From the NCBI RefSeq assembly GCF_947495825.1, contig NZ_CANMAH010000004.1:124001-188000 (forward strand): a stretch of 64,000 bases of DNA, written 5' to 3'. This DNA comes from an uncultured Psychrobacter sp. (lineage in GTDB: Bacteria; Pseudomonadota; Gammaproteobacteria; Pseudomonadales; Moraxellaceae). Shown one piece after another: positions 1 through 11,675 of the stretch. Both the position numbers and the translations under genes were made by a program. The notes below the pieces were generated by a model, which searched no databases, had not been told where the DNA came from, and saw only the letters and a program-made list of their open reading frames with translations. Numbering within the stretch: the first letter of the stretch is position 1; every line of letters begins with the position of its first letter.

Positions 1-396
1 GCCATACGGCTCTAGCATTGCCGCTTCGATGACTTTATCAATATCAAGACTTGGAACGGCAGGACGCGCGGCATCATGAATCAGAACCAAATCCGAATCT
101 TTGGCACCTGCGTTACTAATTGCCTTGACACCTGCTAGTACCGACTGCCAACGTTCAATTCCACCTATAGCATAATGTATAGGAAGCTTAAAATTGAGCG
201 TCTGCGCCGTATTGTCATTTGCCGCTATCACCAATAGGCACTCATCAATATATGCACTACTAGCAAGTCTTGCTACGCTGTTTTGTAGTAGCGTCTGTCC
301 TTGCAATTTTGTATATTGCTTAGCGATAGATGCACCGAAACGACTACCGCGACCTGCAGCGACAATCATCGCGTGTACACTAGGTTTGGTATTCAT
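1..396 (-). CDS. ispD: 2-C-methyl-D-erythritol 4-phosphate cytidylyltransferase, N-terminal part
   Basis: IspD transfers CMP from CTP to methylerythritol phosphate in the cytoplasmic non-mevalonate isoprenoid pathway. The frame is open from the ATG at 396 to the window edge and gives 132 residues; about 100 C-terminal residues are missing. Visible family motifs are the nucleotide-binding loop AAGRGSRFG near residues 13-21, the KQY that follows it, and HDAARP near residues 109-114. It lies downstream of eno and ftsB on the same strand, the usual eno-ftsB-ispD order of gammaproteobacteria, but about 120 bases separate it from ftsB. The start is set by alignment with the family N-terminus. Confidence 0.93.
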   Translation of the reverse strand, partial: MNTKPSVHAMIVAAGRGSRFGASIAKQYTKLQGQTLLQNSVARLASSAYIDECLLVIAANDNTAQTLNFKLPIHYAIGGIERWQSVLAGVKAISNAGAKDSDLVLIHDAARPAVPSLDIDKVIEAAMLEPYG

Positions 397-519
397 AACG
401 TGCTACTCATGGTTACAGTCCATCACAACCTTGCTCAAAAAAGATATATTTTAAGAGTTAACATAGAGATAAATAGAGTCGTCATTATACAGGAAGGATT
501 TGATGAAACCTCAAAAAAG

Positions 520-828
520 CTACTGTCGACTGTGGGTGGTGGGTGCGGTTGATACTTGCACAAAGGTCTCGTTTGGCTTAATTAATCCTAAGTCTAAACG
601 AGCGTGCTCTTCTACTGCTTCAAGACCGTTTTTTAGGTCATGCACATCAGTACGTAACAAGTTATTGGCCGCCACTTGATTATCATTTAGGCGCTGCTGA
701 TCTTCAATTTGAGTAAGCAGTTTTTTATGCTCAAATCGACCATTTTCACCCAACCAATACTGATATTGCAGTCCTAATAGTACTGCAACAGCTAAAGCGA
801 GTAATATAAATTGGCTAAAGTATTTCAT
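520..828 (-). CDS. ftsB: Cell division protein FtsB
   Basis: FtsB is a bitopic inner-membrane protein of the FtsQLB complex, which activates septal peptidoglycan synthesis. The 102-residue product has a short cytoplasmic start (MKYFSQF), one membrane segment near residues 6-21, then a periplasmic heptad-like coiled coil to about residue 68, which fits the DivIC/FtsB fold. Length is typical of the family. The C-terminal tail, rich in Thr and Ser, is not conserved. It follows eno on the same strand, a conserved gammaproteobacterial arrangement and the main support for this call, since FtsB sequences are weakly conserved. Confidence 0.88.
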   Translation of the reverse strand: MKYFSQFILLALAVAVLLGLQYQYWLGENGRFEHKKLLTQIEDQQRLNDNQVAANNLLRTDVHDLKNGLEAVEEHARLDLGLIKPNETFVQVSTAPTTHSRQ

Positions 829-880
829 AAAACGATAACGCCAAATAATATAAAGATACCAAATAAAGACTAGCTAAGCT

Positions 881-918
881 TACTAGACGATATATAAATC
901 CTCATATATCGTCTAGTA
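881..918. other. 15-bp perfect inverted repeat between eno and ftsB
   Basis: The arms 881-895 and 904-918 are exact reverse complements with an 8-nt loop. No run of T follows on either strand, so it is not a canonical intrinsic terminator. It starts 25 bases downstream of the eno stop codon and could be a 3' stabiliser or a processing or attenuation hairpin within the eno-ftsB transcript. Confidence 0.7.
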
Positions 919-942
919 TTAACCATCAATATAGCTTAAATG

Positions 943-2575
<1,633 letters not shown>

Positions 2576-4924
2576 TTAGGTCTTTGCTGGGTCATAGCTA
2601 TCAAGAGTAGACGTAGATACTGTATTCTCAAGCTCAACTTTCGTCTTAAACTGTGTTAATCGTAGCGCATTCATCAATACTGAGATAGAGCTTAGCGCCA
2701 TAGCAGCAGCAGCGATCATCGGGTTTAAAAACCCGAAAGCGGCAAGCGGTATGCCTAAACAATTATAGATAAAGGCAAAGAATAAGTTTTGTTTGATATT
2801 GCGTAACGTTGCTTGAGCGATCTTTTGTGCAGCGTCTATATGCATGAGCGACTCGCCCATCAGACGTGCAGACGCACTATGCTGGGCGACATCTGTCCCC
2901 TCAAACATCGCAAAACTTGCATCAGCGGTGGCCATCGCTGGCGCATCATTGACCCCATCTCCTGCCATCGCAACCTTATGACCTGCCGTTTGCAATACGG
3001 CAATTTGGCTGGCTTTATCCCGTGGGCTCATCTTGCCATACGCTTTCTCGATACCTAGCTGTCCTGCCACATGATCGACGACCGACTGTTTATCACCGCT
3101 CATCAAAATGACATTGATGCCAGAGTTTTGTAGTGCAGTAATAGCCTGCGAGGTATCAGTCTTTAGATCATCAGCAAGGGCAAAAGCGCCTAAGGGTTCA
3201 TCATTGACACTGACGGCAACAGTACTGGCGATTTGCCACACCTTTGGCATCAGCTTTGGTAGATTTAAACTGGCAAACTCTGCAGTACCGACCTTAACCA
3301 GACCAAGACCTTCTATGTTTGCCTGTATACCAGCACCTTTGATGACGCTGACATCAGTGACCGTCAACAACGACAGATTGCGCGCTTTTGCCGCATTAAT
3401 AAGCGCCGTTGCTAGCGGATGACTGGCATGCGCTTCAACACTTGCAGCAATTTGCAACACATCATCTATTGGTAAGGATTTATCGACCATCACTTGGTCA
3501 ACAATGGTAGGTTTACCGACAGTCAATGTACCGGTTTTATCCAAAACGACGGTATCGATATTGCCTGCTGCCTCAAGACTTTGCGCGTCTTTAAACCAGA
3601 CGCCATGACGCGCAGCGACACCCATACCCGCCATAATAGCCGCTGGCGTCGCCAATCCAAGCGCACAAGGACAAGCAATCACCAACACCGAGACGGCATG
3701 CATTAAAGCGGTATCAATCGCACCGGTCAACCACCATGTCAGCGCAAAAGTGACGACAGCAATGACCACAACAACTGGGACAAATACTGCTGTTACTCTA
3801 TCAGCCAGACGCGCCAAATTGGCTTTGGAGCCTTGCGCATCGCTAAGCGCTTGCACCATATCACCAAGTTTGGTATCGCTACCTTTTGCACTGACGCGAT
3901 ATAATAAGCTACCATTCTCGACCAAAGCGCCTGCAAGCAGCTCACCCCCTTCTTCTTTTTTTAGGGGCACAGACTCGCCAGTTAAATGACTCTCTACGCA
4001 CCAACCACTACCATCAATGACCACACCATCAGTGGCAACGCGACTTCCTTGTTTGGCACGCAGGATATCACCGACCTGTACGTCTTGCAGTGCTACATTG
4101 TGGAAGTCGCCATTTGGCTGTTGTTGTTCGACTTCATCTGGTGTCAATGACAATAATAAATCGATGCTATTTAAGCTATGCTTTTTAGTGCGTTCCTCTA
4201 GATACTTACCCGTACGAACAAAAGCAATGACCATGACTCCTGCTTCAAAATATACTGCAGGACCATGTCCACTGCTATGGCTATTTTGCAATAGACCATT
4301 TAGTGTACCATCGCCATGCGTGAGCCATAAATAGGTTGAATACGCCCAAATAGTCACTGTACCAATGACGACCAGCACATCCATATTGGCAAGACCACCT
4401 TTGATGGATGCCCAAGCGCTTTTATAAAATGGCAACGCCAAGCCAAATTGTACAATGGTCGCAAGGATAAACTGTACCCAGACAGGTGGCATCCACGCCA
4501 TACCCTGTCCAAAGAGCATCCCCGCCATACCGATTAAAAACGGCACCAAGCAGACCCATAGCGCAATTAATCGCCACGGATACTCTGTCGCGGTATCTTT
4601 ATCTGTCTTGGCAAACAAGTTGTCAGCGGCCTGCAAGTTTGCGACAAAGCCCGTTTTATTCACCCACTCTGTGACTTGTTCAGGTGTTGTCTGCGCTGGA
4701 TCATAATCGACATTGGCAGTCTCGCCCGCGAAGTTTACACTCACTTTATAAACTGAGGGCTTCTTATTAAGGACTTTTTCGATTCTAGACGCACAGGCTT
4801 GACATGTCATACCATCAATGGCTAATTGCAAGTGCGCACGCTGAGGCTCAAGCAGCGTATTAGACTGAATATCAGTGTCAACATCATACGATTGGTCATT
4901 GGCAGTACGGATAGAATCATTCAT
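2576..4924 (-). CDS. copA: Copper-exporting P1B-type ATPase
   Basis: CopA pumps Cu(I) from the cytoplasm across the inner membrane using ATP. The 782-residue protein has one N-terminal heavy-metal-associated domain with the CxxC site MTCQAC at residues 39-44, TGES near 315, the intramembrane CPC site at 418-420, the phosphorylated Asp in DKTGTLT near 462, the SHP motif near 501-503 and GDGVND near 655-660. These identify subclass P1B-1 (copper). Only one HMA domain is present; many CopA proteins have two. The copZ-like chaperone lies just upstream on the same strand, separated by its own terminator, so the two are probably co-regulated rather than one operon. No MerR-type regulator gene is in the window. 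Confidence 0.95.
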   Translation of the reverse strand: MNDSIRTANDQSYDVDTDIQSNTLLEPQRAHLQLAIDGMTCQACASRIEKVLNKKPSVYKVSVNFAGETANVDYDPAQTTPEQVTEWVNKTGFVANLQAADNLFAKTDKDTATEYPWRLIALWVCLVPFLIGMAGMLFGQGMAWMPPVWVQFILATIVQFGLALPFYKSAWASIKGGLANMDVLVVIGTVTIWAYSTYLWLTHGDGTLNGLLQNSHSSGHGPAVYFEAGVMVIAFVRTGKYLEERTKKHSLNSIDLLLSLTPDEVEQQQPNGDFHNVALQDVQVGDILRAKQGSRVATDGVVIDGSGWCVESHLTGESVPLKKEEGGELLAGALVENGSLLYRVSAKGSDTKLGDMVQALSDAQGSKANLARLADRVTAVFVPVVVVIAVVTFALTWWLTGAIDTALMHAVSVLVIACPCALGLATPAAIMAGMGVAARHGVWFKDAQSLEAAGNIDTVVLDKTGTLTVGKPTIVDQVMVDKSLPIDDVLQIAASVEAHASHPLATALINAAKARNLSLLTVTDVSVIKGAGIQANIEGLGLVKVGTAEFASLNLPKLMPKVWQIASTVAVSVNDEPLGAFALADDLKTDTSQAITALQNSGINVILMSGDKQSVVDHVAGQLGIEKAYGKMSPRDKASQIAVLQTAGHKVAMAGDGVNDAPAMATADASFAMFEGTDVAQHSASARLMGESLMHIDAAQKIAQATLRNIKQNLFFAFIYNCLGIPLAAFGFLNPMIAAAAMALSSISVLMNALRLTQFKTKVELENTVSTSTLDSYDPAKT

Positions 4925-5240
4925 AAGTAAAACTCGTTACAACGTTGATGGAGCGCTTATGGAGCGTTATGAGTTATAAAAAAGACTAGTAATTAGATAA
5001 AAATCTAAGTAAATCAGGAAGTTTAGTTAGGTCTGTGTATAGGTATCTAGTTTGTCGCTCTCGCATAATATTTGTATTATTATACTAAAATACATATTGA
5101 TGATATATAGTAGATGGTTGTGACGACTAAGATTTCAAGGCGATATCATTAAACAAAGCAAATATAGATGCTAGATATGAGCATAACTACTACATATGAC
5201 TTTATGACTTGTAGTCACCGCATAGCCATTAAGAAGCCAT
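4925..5240. other. copA upstream region
   Basis: This AT-rich spacer between the copA start and the copZ terminator presumably carries the copA promoter. I looked for a CueR-type dyad with a long spacer and did not find a convincing one. There is no credible small gene; the plus-strand reading frame that starts here runs antisense through copZ. Confidence 0.4.
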
Positions 5241-5269
5241 TAAAAAAACCAGCCATCGTAGCTGGTTTT
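5241..5269 (-). terminator. Intrinsic terminator of copZ
   Basis: Read on the minus strand, AAAACCAGC pairs with GCTGGTTTT across a 7-nt loop and is followed by a T-run. It starts 17 bases after the copZ stop codon and separates copZ from copA. Confidence 0.85.
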
Positions 5270-5285
5270 ATGGTAGAAAAAAAGC

Positions 5286-5510
5286 TTAAGAATTGGCGAC
5301 TGTGGCATCAAATCCTGCCTCATCGATCGCAGATGCAATGGCTTCTGCGCTGGTCTTACTGTCATCAAAAGTCACCGTTGCTAGATTGTCAGCAAGATCG
5401 ACAGAAATGGTATCTATACCATCGATACTGTCAGTCGCAGTGTGTACACTTGCCACACAACCGCCACAAGTCATACCGTCGATTTTGATAATACGTGTTT
5501 GGCTTGCCAT
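5286..5510 (-). CDS. copZ: Copper chaperone, heavy-metal-associated domain protein
   Basis: This 74-residue protein is a single HMA domain with the metal-binding motif MTCGGC at residues 13-18 and the beta-alpha-beta-beta-alpha-beta pattern of CopZ/Atx1 chaperones. CopZ carries Cu(I) in the cytoplasm and hands it to CopA. The gene is monocistronic judging by the strong terminator just after it. Unlike many copper chaperones it is acidic overall, with several Asp residues in the second half. The start at 5510 has an AAGGAG ribosome site. The upstream spacer contains short direct repeats that could bind a regulator. Confidence 0.88.
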   Translation of the reverse strand: MASQTRIIKIDGMTCGGCVASVHTATDSIDGIDTISVDLADNLATVTFDDSKTSAEAIASAIDEAGFDATVANS

Positions 5511-5556
5511 GTTTGGCTCCTTATTATTATAAATTAACGAACTGCTTGTATGAAGA

Positions 5557-5629
5557 TCTGGTAATTAGCTATTTCTGGTAACTAACTTCTAGTAACTATC
5601 TATTAAAGACCTACCTTATTAAAGACCTA
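5557..5629. repeat. Short direct repeats upstream of copZ
   Basis: Three copies of an 11-mer, tctRgtaaYta, begin at 5557, 5574 and 5588, followed by two exact copies of the 13-mer tattaaagaccta at 5601 and 5617. The unit spacing of 14-17 bases is close to one and a half helical turns. The block lies 47-119 bases upstream of the copZ start codon. It may be a regulatory array or a remnant of slippage. Confidence 0.55.
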
Positions 5630-5736
5630 TCAAAACAGCGTTCAACTAGCATAAGCCGAATCATCGTTAACAACAACACCTTTTGGTTATCACTTTATTA
5701 AAGAATAATAGCTTTTTGCTAACATGATAAGGTTAT

Positions 5737-5991
5737 CTAATTATCATAATGTGGATTTTGCGGTGCATCAATGGGATATGGCTGGGTCACATAATCGACC
5801 GTATTAATCGCAGCTGTTAGGGCATGAATACTGGTATCTGTATCATCGTAGCGCACAGTTGCGACGCTACTCGCTGCATCAAGCTCTATCGCCGTCACGC
5901 CTGTGATGTTTTTTAACGCTATCATGACACTGTCCAATCCTTCAGCGTCATCGATATTTTCGATACTCACTTGTGCTGTCTGAATCGCCAT
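5737..5991 (-). CDS. HMA-fold protein lacking the CxxC metal site
   Basis: This 84-residue protein has the spacing and hydrophobic pattern of a heavy-metal-associated domain: a first strand AQVSIENI, a helix, then VTAIELD and ATVRYDD strands as in copZ. The loop that should carry MTCxxC instead reads IDDAEGLDS, and the protein has no cysteine at all. It starts 24 bases after the kdsA stop with a clear ribosome site (AAAGAGGA), so it is probably translated from the kdsA transcript. The fold suggests an origin by copying of a copper chaperone; without cysteines it should not bind Cu(I) the usual way. The function is unknown. Confidence 0.7.
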   Translation of the reverse strand: MAIQTAQVSIENIDDAEGLDSVMIALKNITGVTAIELDAASSVATVRYDDTDTSIHALTAAINTVDYVTQPYPIDAPQNPHYDN

Positions 5992-6015
5992 TGTGCTGTC
6001 CTCTTTACCTATCGA

Positions 6016-6948
<933 letters not shown>

Positions 6949-7047
6949 CTAAATTAAAAAAAGTGTATAAGCGTAATTAGTGACAACAGACAAGTTGTAG
7001 AGTAACAGACGCAAATACTATCAAATACCAATGGACTATCAGCTCAT

Positions 7048-7078
7048 AAAAAAAGACCAATCCGAAGATCAGTCTTTT
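7048..7078 (-). terminator. Intrinsic terminator of pyrG with UUCG tetraloop
   Basis: On the minus strand GACTGATC pairs with GATTGGTC, using two G-U pairs, across a C(UUCG)G tetraloop. A's and T's flank the stem. It lies about 40 bases after the pyrG stop codon. Confidence 0.85.
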
Positions 7079-7113
7079 GATTGGTATAAGCGCTGTAATA
7101 AAAGCCTAAACCC

Positions 7114-8754
<1,641 letters not shown>

Positions 8755-8876
8755 CTATCGGTAATTGGTAAAAGAGGATTTTACTAAAAAAGCGTCATAA
8801 AATATAGGGCAAAAACTCAAAGTCTCTTAAACTCTTAGGTTTTGCTCAATGTTTCTCTATTAAAGTTGACATAATG

Positions 8877-8906
8877 AAAAAACCCATCCCGTAGGATGAG
8901 TCTTTT
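8877..8906 (-). terminator. Intrinsic terminator after the first porin
   Basis: On the minus strand ACTCATCC pairs with GGATGGGT, followed by a run of T. It lies about 75 bases after the porin stop codon at 8979 and resembles the terminator of the third porin (11624-11654). Confidence 0.8.
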
Positions 8907-8978
8907 AGCATTATATAGTCATAATGATTAACTATGACTTGAATGATATTAAAATAAAGGCTACTTAGATAAAAGCCA

Positions 8979-10106
8979 CTAGAACAGATACTCCAAGCCG
9001 CCACCAACGGCGAAGACCCTGATATCTGCGACAGAGTTGGTAGGATCCGTCGGACTGGTATAATCGGCTGAATTTTGACCCACATAAGCATGAGCGATCA
9101 CATTATCTTTCAACTCGTACTCACCGCCCAATACAATTTGATCCGAGTCATTGTTACTGATGCCGTTTAGGTTATCTGTCTTGTTGTATTGAAGGTAAAC
9201 AGAAGCTGGGTGAGCAAAGTTCTCTAATGCCATTTTGCCACTAACTATCAGGCCTTTTTCTTTATCAGAGCCTGCAAAGTCATAGTCAGCTTGCTGATAT
9301 ACCGCCCCTAAAGTTAAGGGAGTGGATATATCTATATATTCATCTAAATCGACGGTTACCGTACCGCGAAAGGCATCGCCGCCATAATTTATAAGACCAT
9401 CAACATTATCATCAGTGGCAAAATCTAAGGTATTAATACTACCACTCGCCTCAATATCTTTACTATAAGCAAGAGCGGCTGTATAGCCTGTCCCTTTATC
9501 TAGCTTTAATGCAGCGCCATAGCCATCTTTACTGCCATCATCAAGACTTTCATCAGCCGCATACTGTAGTACCAATTCCAGGCCATTGTATTCGGGTGCA
9601 ATCCACAATGCTGAGTTATTTTGGCGTGTATAATCAAGCATATTCAATGCAGCAACACCGCCGTTATCGTTAAGCGTTCTTTTACCTAAATTATCCCAGT
9701 AAGCCCTATTGAATATAGGACCATACAAATAGCTAAAGACCGATGAGTTGCGACCAAAACGAAACTCACCATAGTCTTTGTTTACTAGGCCTAGATAAGT
9801 ATCACGACTTGTAAAAGTATTGCTGTCATCGCCATCGATATCAACGCCATACTCTAATCGATAAATCACATCAGTATTAGCAGTAATCGCTTCAGAACCT
9901 CTGAGACCTAGCCGTGAAAAGTTTGAGTTAACTTGTACTAAGTCCACATCAGAATCCTGAGGGGCATCATCTACACGATTATTGTAATCCGCTTCACCAT
10001 TAACATAATCAGTGGTCAAAAATGCTTTGCCATAGATTTCCGGTGCTGCTTGCGCAACTGGTACAGATACAATAGCAATCGCTGATGCTAAAAGTAGTTT
10101 TCTCAT
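8979..10106 (-). CDS. Outer-membrane porin, paralogue 1
   Basis: This 375-residue protein is a general diffusion porin of the Gram-negative porin family (16-stranded, trimeric type). It has a Sec signal peptide ending in the AQA-APEIYGK cleavage context near residue 20, alternating aromatic beta strands, the loop-3 region RFGRNSSVFSYLYG, and a C-terminal strand ending in Phe (GGGLEYLF), the signal for BAM insertion. Two homologous genes follow upstream in tandem on the same strand. Segments such as GLRGSEAITANTDVIYRLEY are nearly shared by all three. The start has weak Shine-Dalgarno complementarity (AGAGAT). Substrate preference cannot be read from sequence. Confidence 0.92.
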   Translation of the reverse strand: MRKLLLASAIAIVSVPVAQAAPEIYGKAFLTTDYVNGEADYNNRVDDAPQDSDVDLVQVNSNFSRLGLRGSEAITANTDVIYRLEYGVDIDGDDSNTFTSRDTYLGLVNKDYGEFRFGRNSSVFSYLYGPIFNRAYWDNLGKRTLNDNGGVAALNMLDYTRQNNSALWIAPEYNGLELVLQYAADESLDDGSKDGYGAALKLDKGTGYTAALAYSKDIEASGSINTLDFATDDNVDGLINYGGDAFRGTVTVDLDEYIDISTPLTLGAVYQQADYDFAGSDKEKGLIVSGKMALENFAHPASVYLQYNKTDNLNGISNNDSDQIVLGGEYELKDNVIAHAYVGQNSADYTSPTDPTNSVADIRVFAVGGGLEYLF

Positions 10107-10255
10107 AAAAAGATCTCTATTTTACAATTTTAATGACGGACGGCTATAACGTGTTAAAAAAATAGCGAGGTCTCTACTAATTTCGGTTAACAATTTTTAA
10201 AGAAAGTAGAAGGCATAATAAGAAACATCTATTACAAGCTCATAAATTTGCGATA

Positions 10256-10283
10256 AGCATATCAACTTTGACACACGTTGCAA
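10256..10283 (-). promoter_or_regulatory. Putative promoter of porin 1
   Basis: On the minus strand TTGCAA and TATGCT are separated by 16 bases. The same pair with the same spacing occurs upstream of porin 3 (13021-13048), within a longer similar stretch, which supports it as a conserved promoter. It predicts a leader of roughly 140 bases. Confidence 0.55.
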
Positions 10284-10366
10284 TATTCATATAAGCATTA
10301 AAGCTGACAGTTACTAGAGCAGATAGGTACAGAGACTGATAGAAACTGAGCTTTATAAAATCGATC

Positions 10367-11479
10367 TTAAAACAGATATTCTAAGCCGCCACCGACAGCA
10401 AATACTCTAATATCTTCAACTGTATTGGTAGGGTCCATTGGATGGGTATAATCAGCTTTATTCTGTCCAATATAAGCATGAGCAATGATGTTTTCTGTAA
10501 AGTCGTATTTGCCGCCCAATATAATCTGGTTCGAATCATTATCATCCAAACCATTTAGATTAGTCGTTTGGCTATACTGTACATAAATAGCGGCTGGCTT
10601 ATTAAAATTAGCCAAGTCCCTCTCAGCACTTACCAGCAAGCCTTGTTCTTTGTCCGAGCCTATAAAGTCATAATCAGTCTGCTGATACATCGCACCTAGT
10701 TTTAATGGATAATCGGTAAATTGACTCAAATCAATAGTTGCCGTTCCCCGAATCACATCGCCACCATAAGTCAGCGTCTGCTCCACTGCATCTGTGCCGT
10801 TAGAGTCGACCACAGTCATAGAGTCATCGACATCCATATCCTTACTGTAAGAGATGCCTGCGGTAAAGCCTGTACCTTTATCAAACATCAAAGAAGCCCC
10901 ATAGCCATCTTTATTAGCCTCTTCATCAGCAGCATATTGTAACGCAAGCGTCAAATCTTTGTATTTAGGCGCAATCCATACAGCAGAGTTACTTTGTCGA
11001 GAGTAATCGAGCATGTTTAGACCTTTAAGCTCTTCTTCTTGCTCAAGTCTAGATACGCCTAAGTTGTCCCAATAGCCCTCACTCACATCTACATTGTTTA
11101 CATAATCCAAAACGGAGGTATTATGACCAAAGCGAAACTCGCCGTAGGCTGGATTCTTTAAGCCTAGATAAGTATCTCGACTAGTAAACGCGACGCCTTC
11201 ATCCTCTTCATCGATCTCGACTTCGTACTCTAGTTGATACACGACATCAGTATTAGCAGTAATAGCTTCAGAGCCTCTAAAACCCAATCTTGATGAGTGC
11301 GAGCCGACTTCTAATAAATTCCTGCTAGGTTCTTTAGAGTTATAATTGTTATTAATATTGTCAGCCTTAGCGCTGACATAATCAGCAGACACAAATACTT
11401 TGCCATAGAGCTCTGGTGCGGCTTGGGCAGTAGGTGCAGACACCGCTAAAATGGCTGGAATTAAAAGGAGTTTTTTCAT
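10367..11479 (-). CDS. Outer-membrane porin, paralogue 2
   Basis: The 370-residue product is a second trimeric-type porin. It has a signal peptide (MKKLLLIPAILAVSAPTAQA, cleavage before APELYGK), the conserved GFRGSEAITANTDVVYQLEY strand pair, the loop-3 segment RFGHNTSVLDY and the C-terminal VGGGLEYLF. Its acidic turn (DEEDEG) and EEELKG insertion differ from the neighbours, which suggests changed loops and pore charge. Ribosome-site complementarity is poor, and an exact 14-bp palindrome (AGTAGATATCTACT) abuts the start codon. I found no intrinsic terminator between it and porin 1. A TATAAT box lies about 60 bases upstream of the start, on the minus strand. Confidence 0.92.
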   Translation of the reverse strand: MKKLLLIPAILAVSAPTAQAAPELYGKVFVSADYVSAKADNINNNYNSKEPSRNLLEVGSHSSRLGFRGSEAITANTDVVYQLEYEVEIDEEDEGVAFTSRDTYLGLKNPAYGEFRFGHNTSVLDYVNNVDVSEGYWDNLGVSRLEQEEELKGLNMLDYSRQSNSAVWIAPKYKDLTLALQYAADEEANKDGYGASLMFDKGTGFTAGISYSKDMDVDDSMTVVDSNGTDAVEQTLTYGGDVIRGTATIDLSQFTDYPLKLGAMYQQTDYDFIGSDKEQGLLVSAERDLANFNKPAAIYVQYSQTTNLNGLDDNDSNQIILGGKYDFTENIIAHAYIGQNKADYTHPMDPTNTVEDIRVFAVGGGLEYLF

Positions 11480-11493
11480 AGTAGATATCTACT
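11480..11493. promoter_or_regulatory. 14-bp palindrome abutting the porin 2 start codon
   Basis: AGTAGATATCTACT is a perfect palindrome occupying the place where a Shine-Dalgarno sequence should be. It could be an operator, or fold the mRNA start region of porin 2. Confidence 0.5.
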
Positions 11494-11623
11494 CTAACAC
11501 TTGGTGATTATATAGGCAGGTTATTAAACGCATTATAGTCTACTTAATAAACCACATAAAACCTAGAATGGCCTTAGCGTTTTTACGTTTTTTCTGTCTG
11601 TTCTAAAACAAAATCAACACAAC

Positions 11624-11654
11624 AAAAAAACTCACCCCGAAGGATGAGTTTTTT
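11624..11654 (-). terminator. Intrinsic terminator of porin 3 with UUCG tetraloop
   Basis: On the minus strand AACTCATCC pairs with GGGTGAGTT across UUCG, flanked by A and T runs. It begins about 20 bases after the stop codon of porin 3, so porin 3 and porin 2 are probably separate transcripts. Confidence 0.9.
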
Positions 11655-11675
11655 AGAAAAAAATTCTAGTTGTTA

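Noticed and set aside
5168..5488. A 106-codon plus-strand frame over copZ
   Set aside because: It runs antisense through the terminator and gene of copZ and has no ribosome site.
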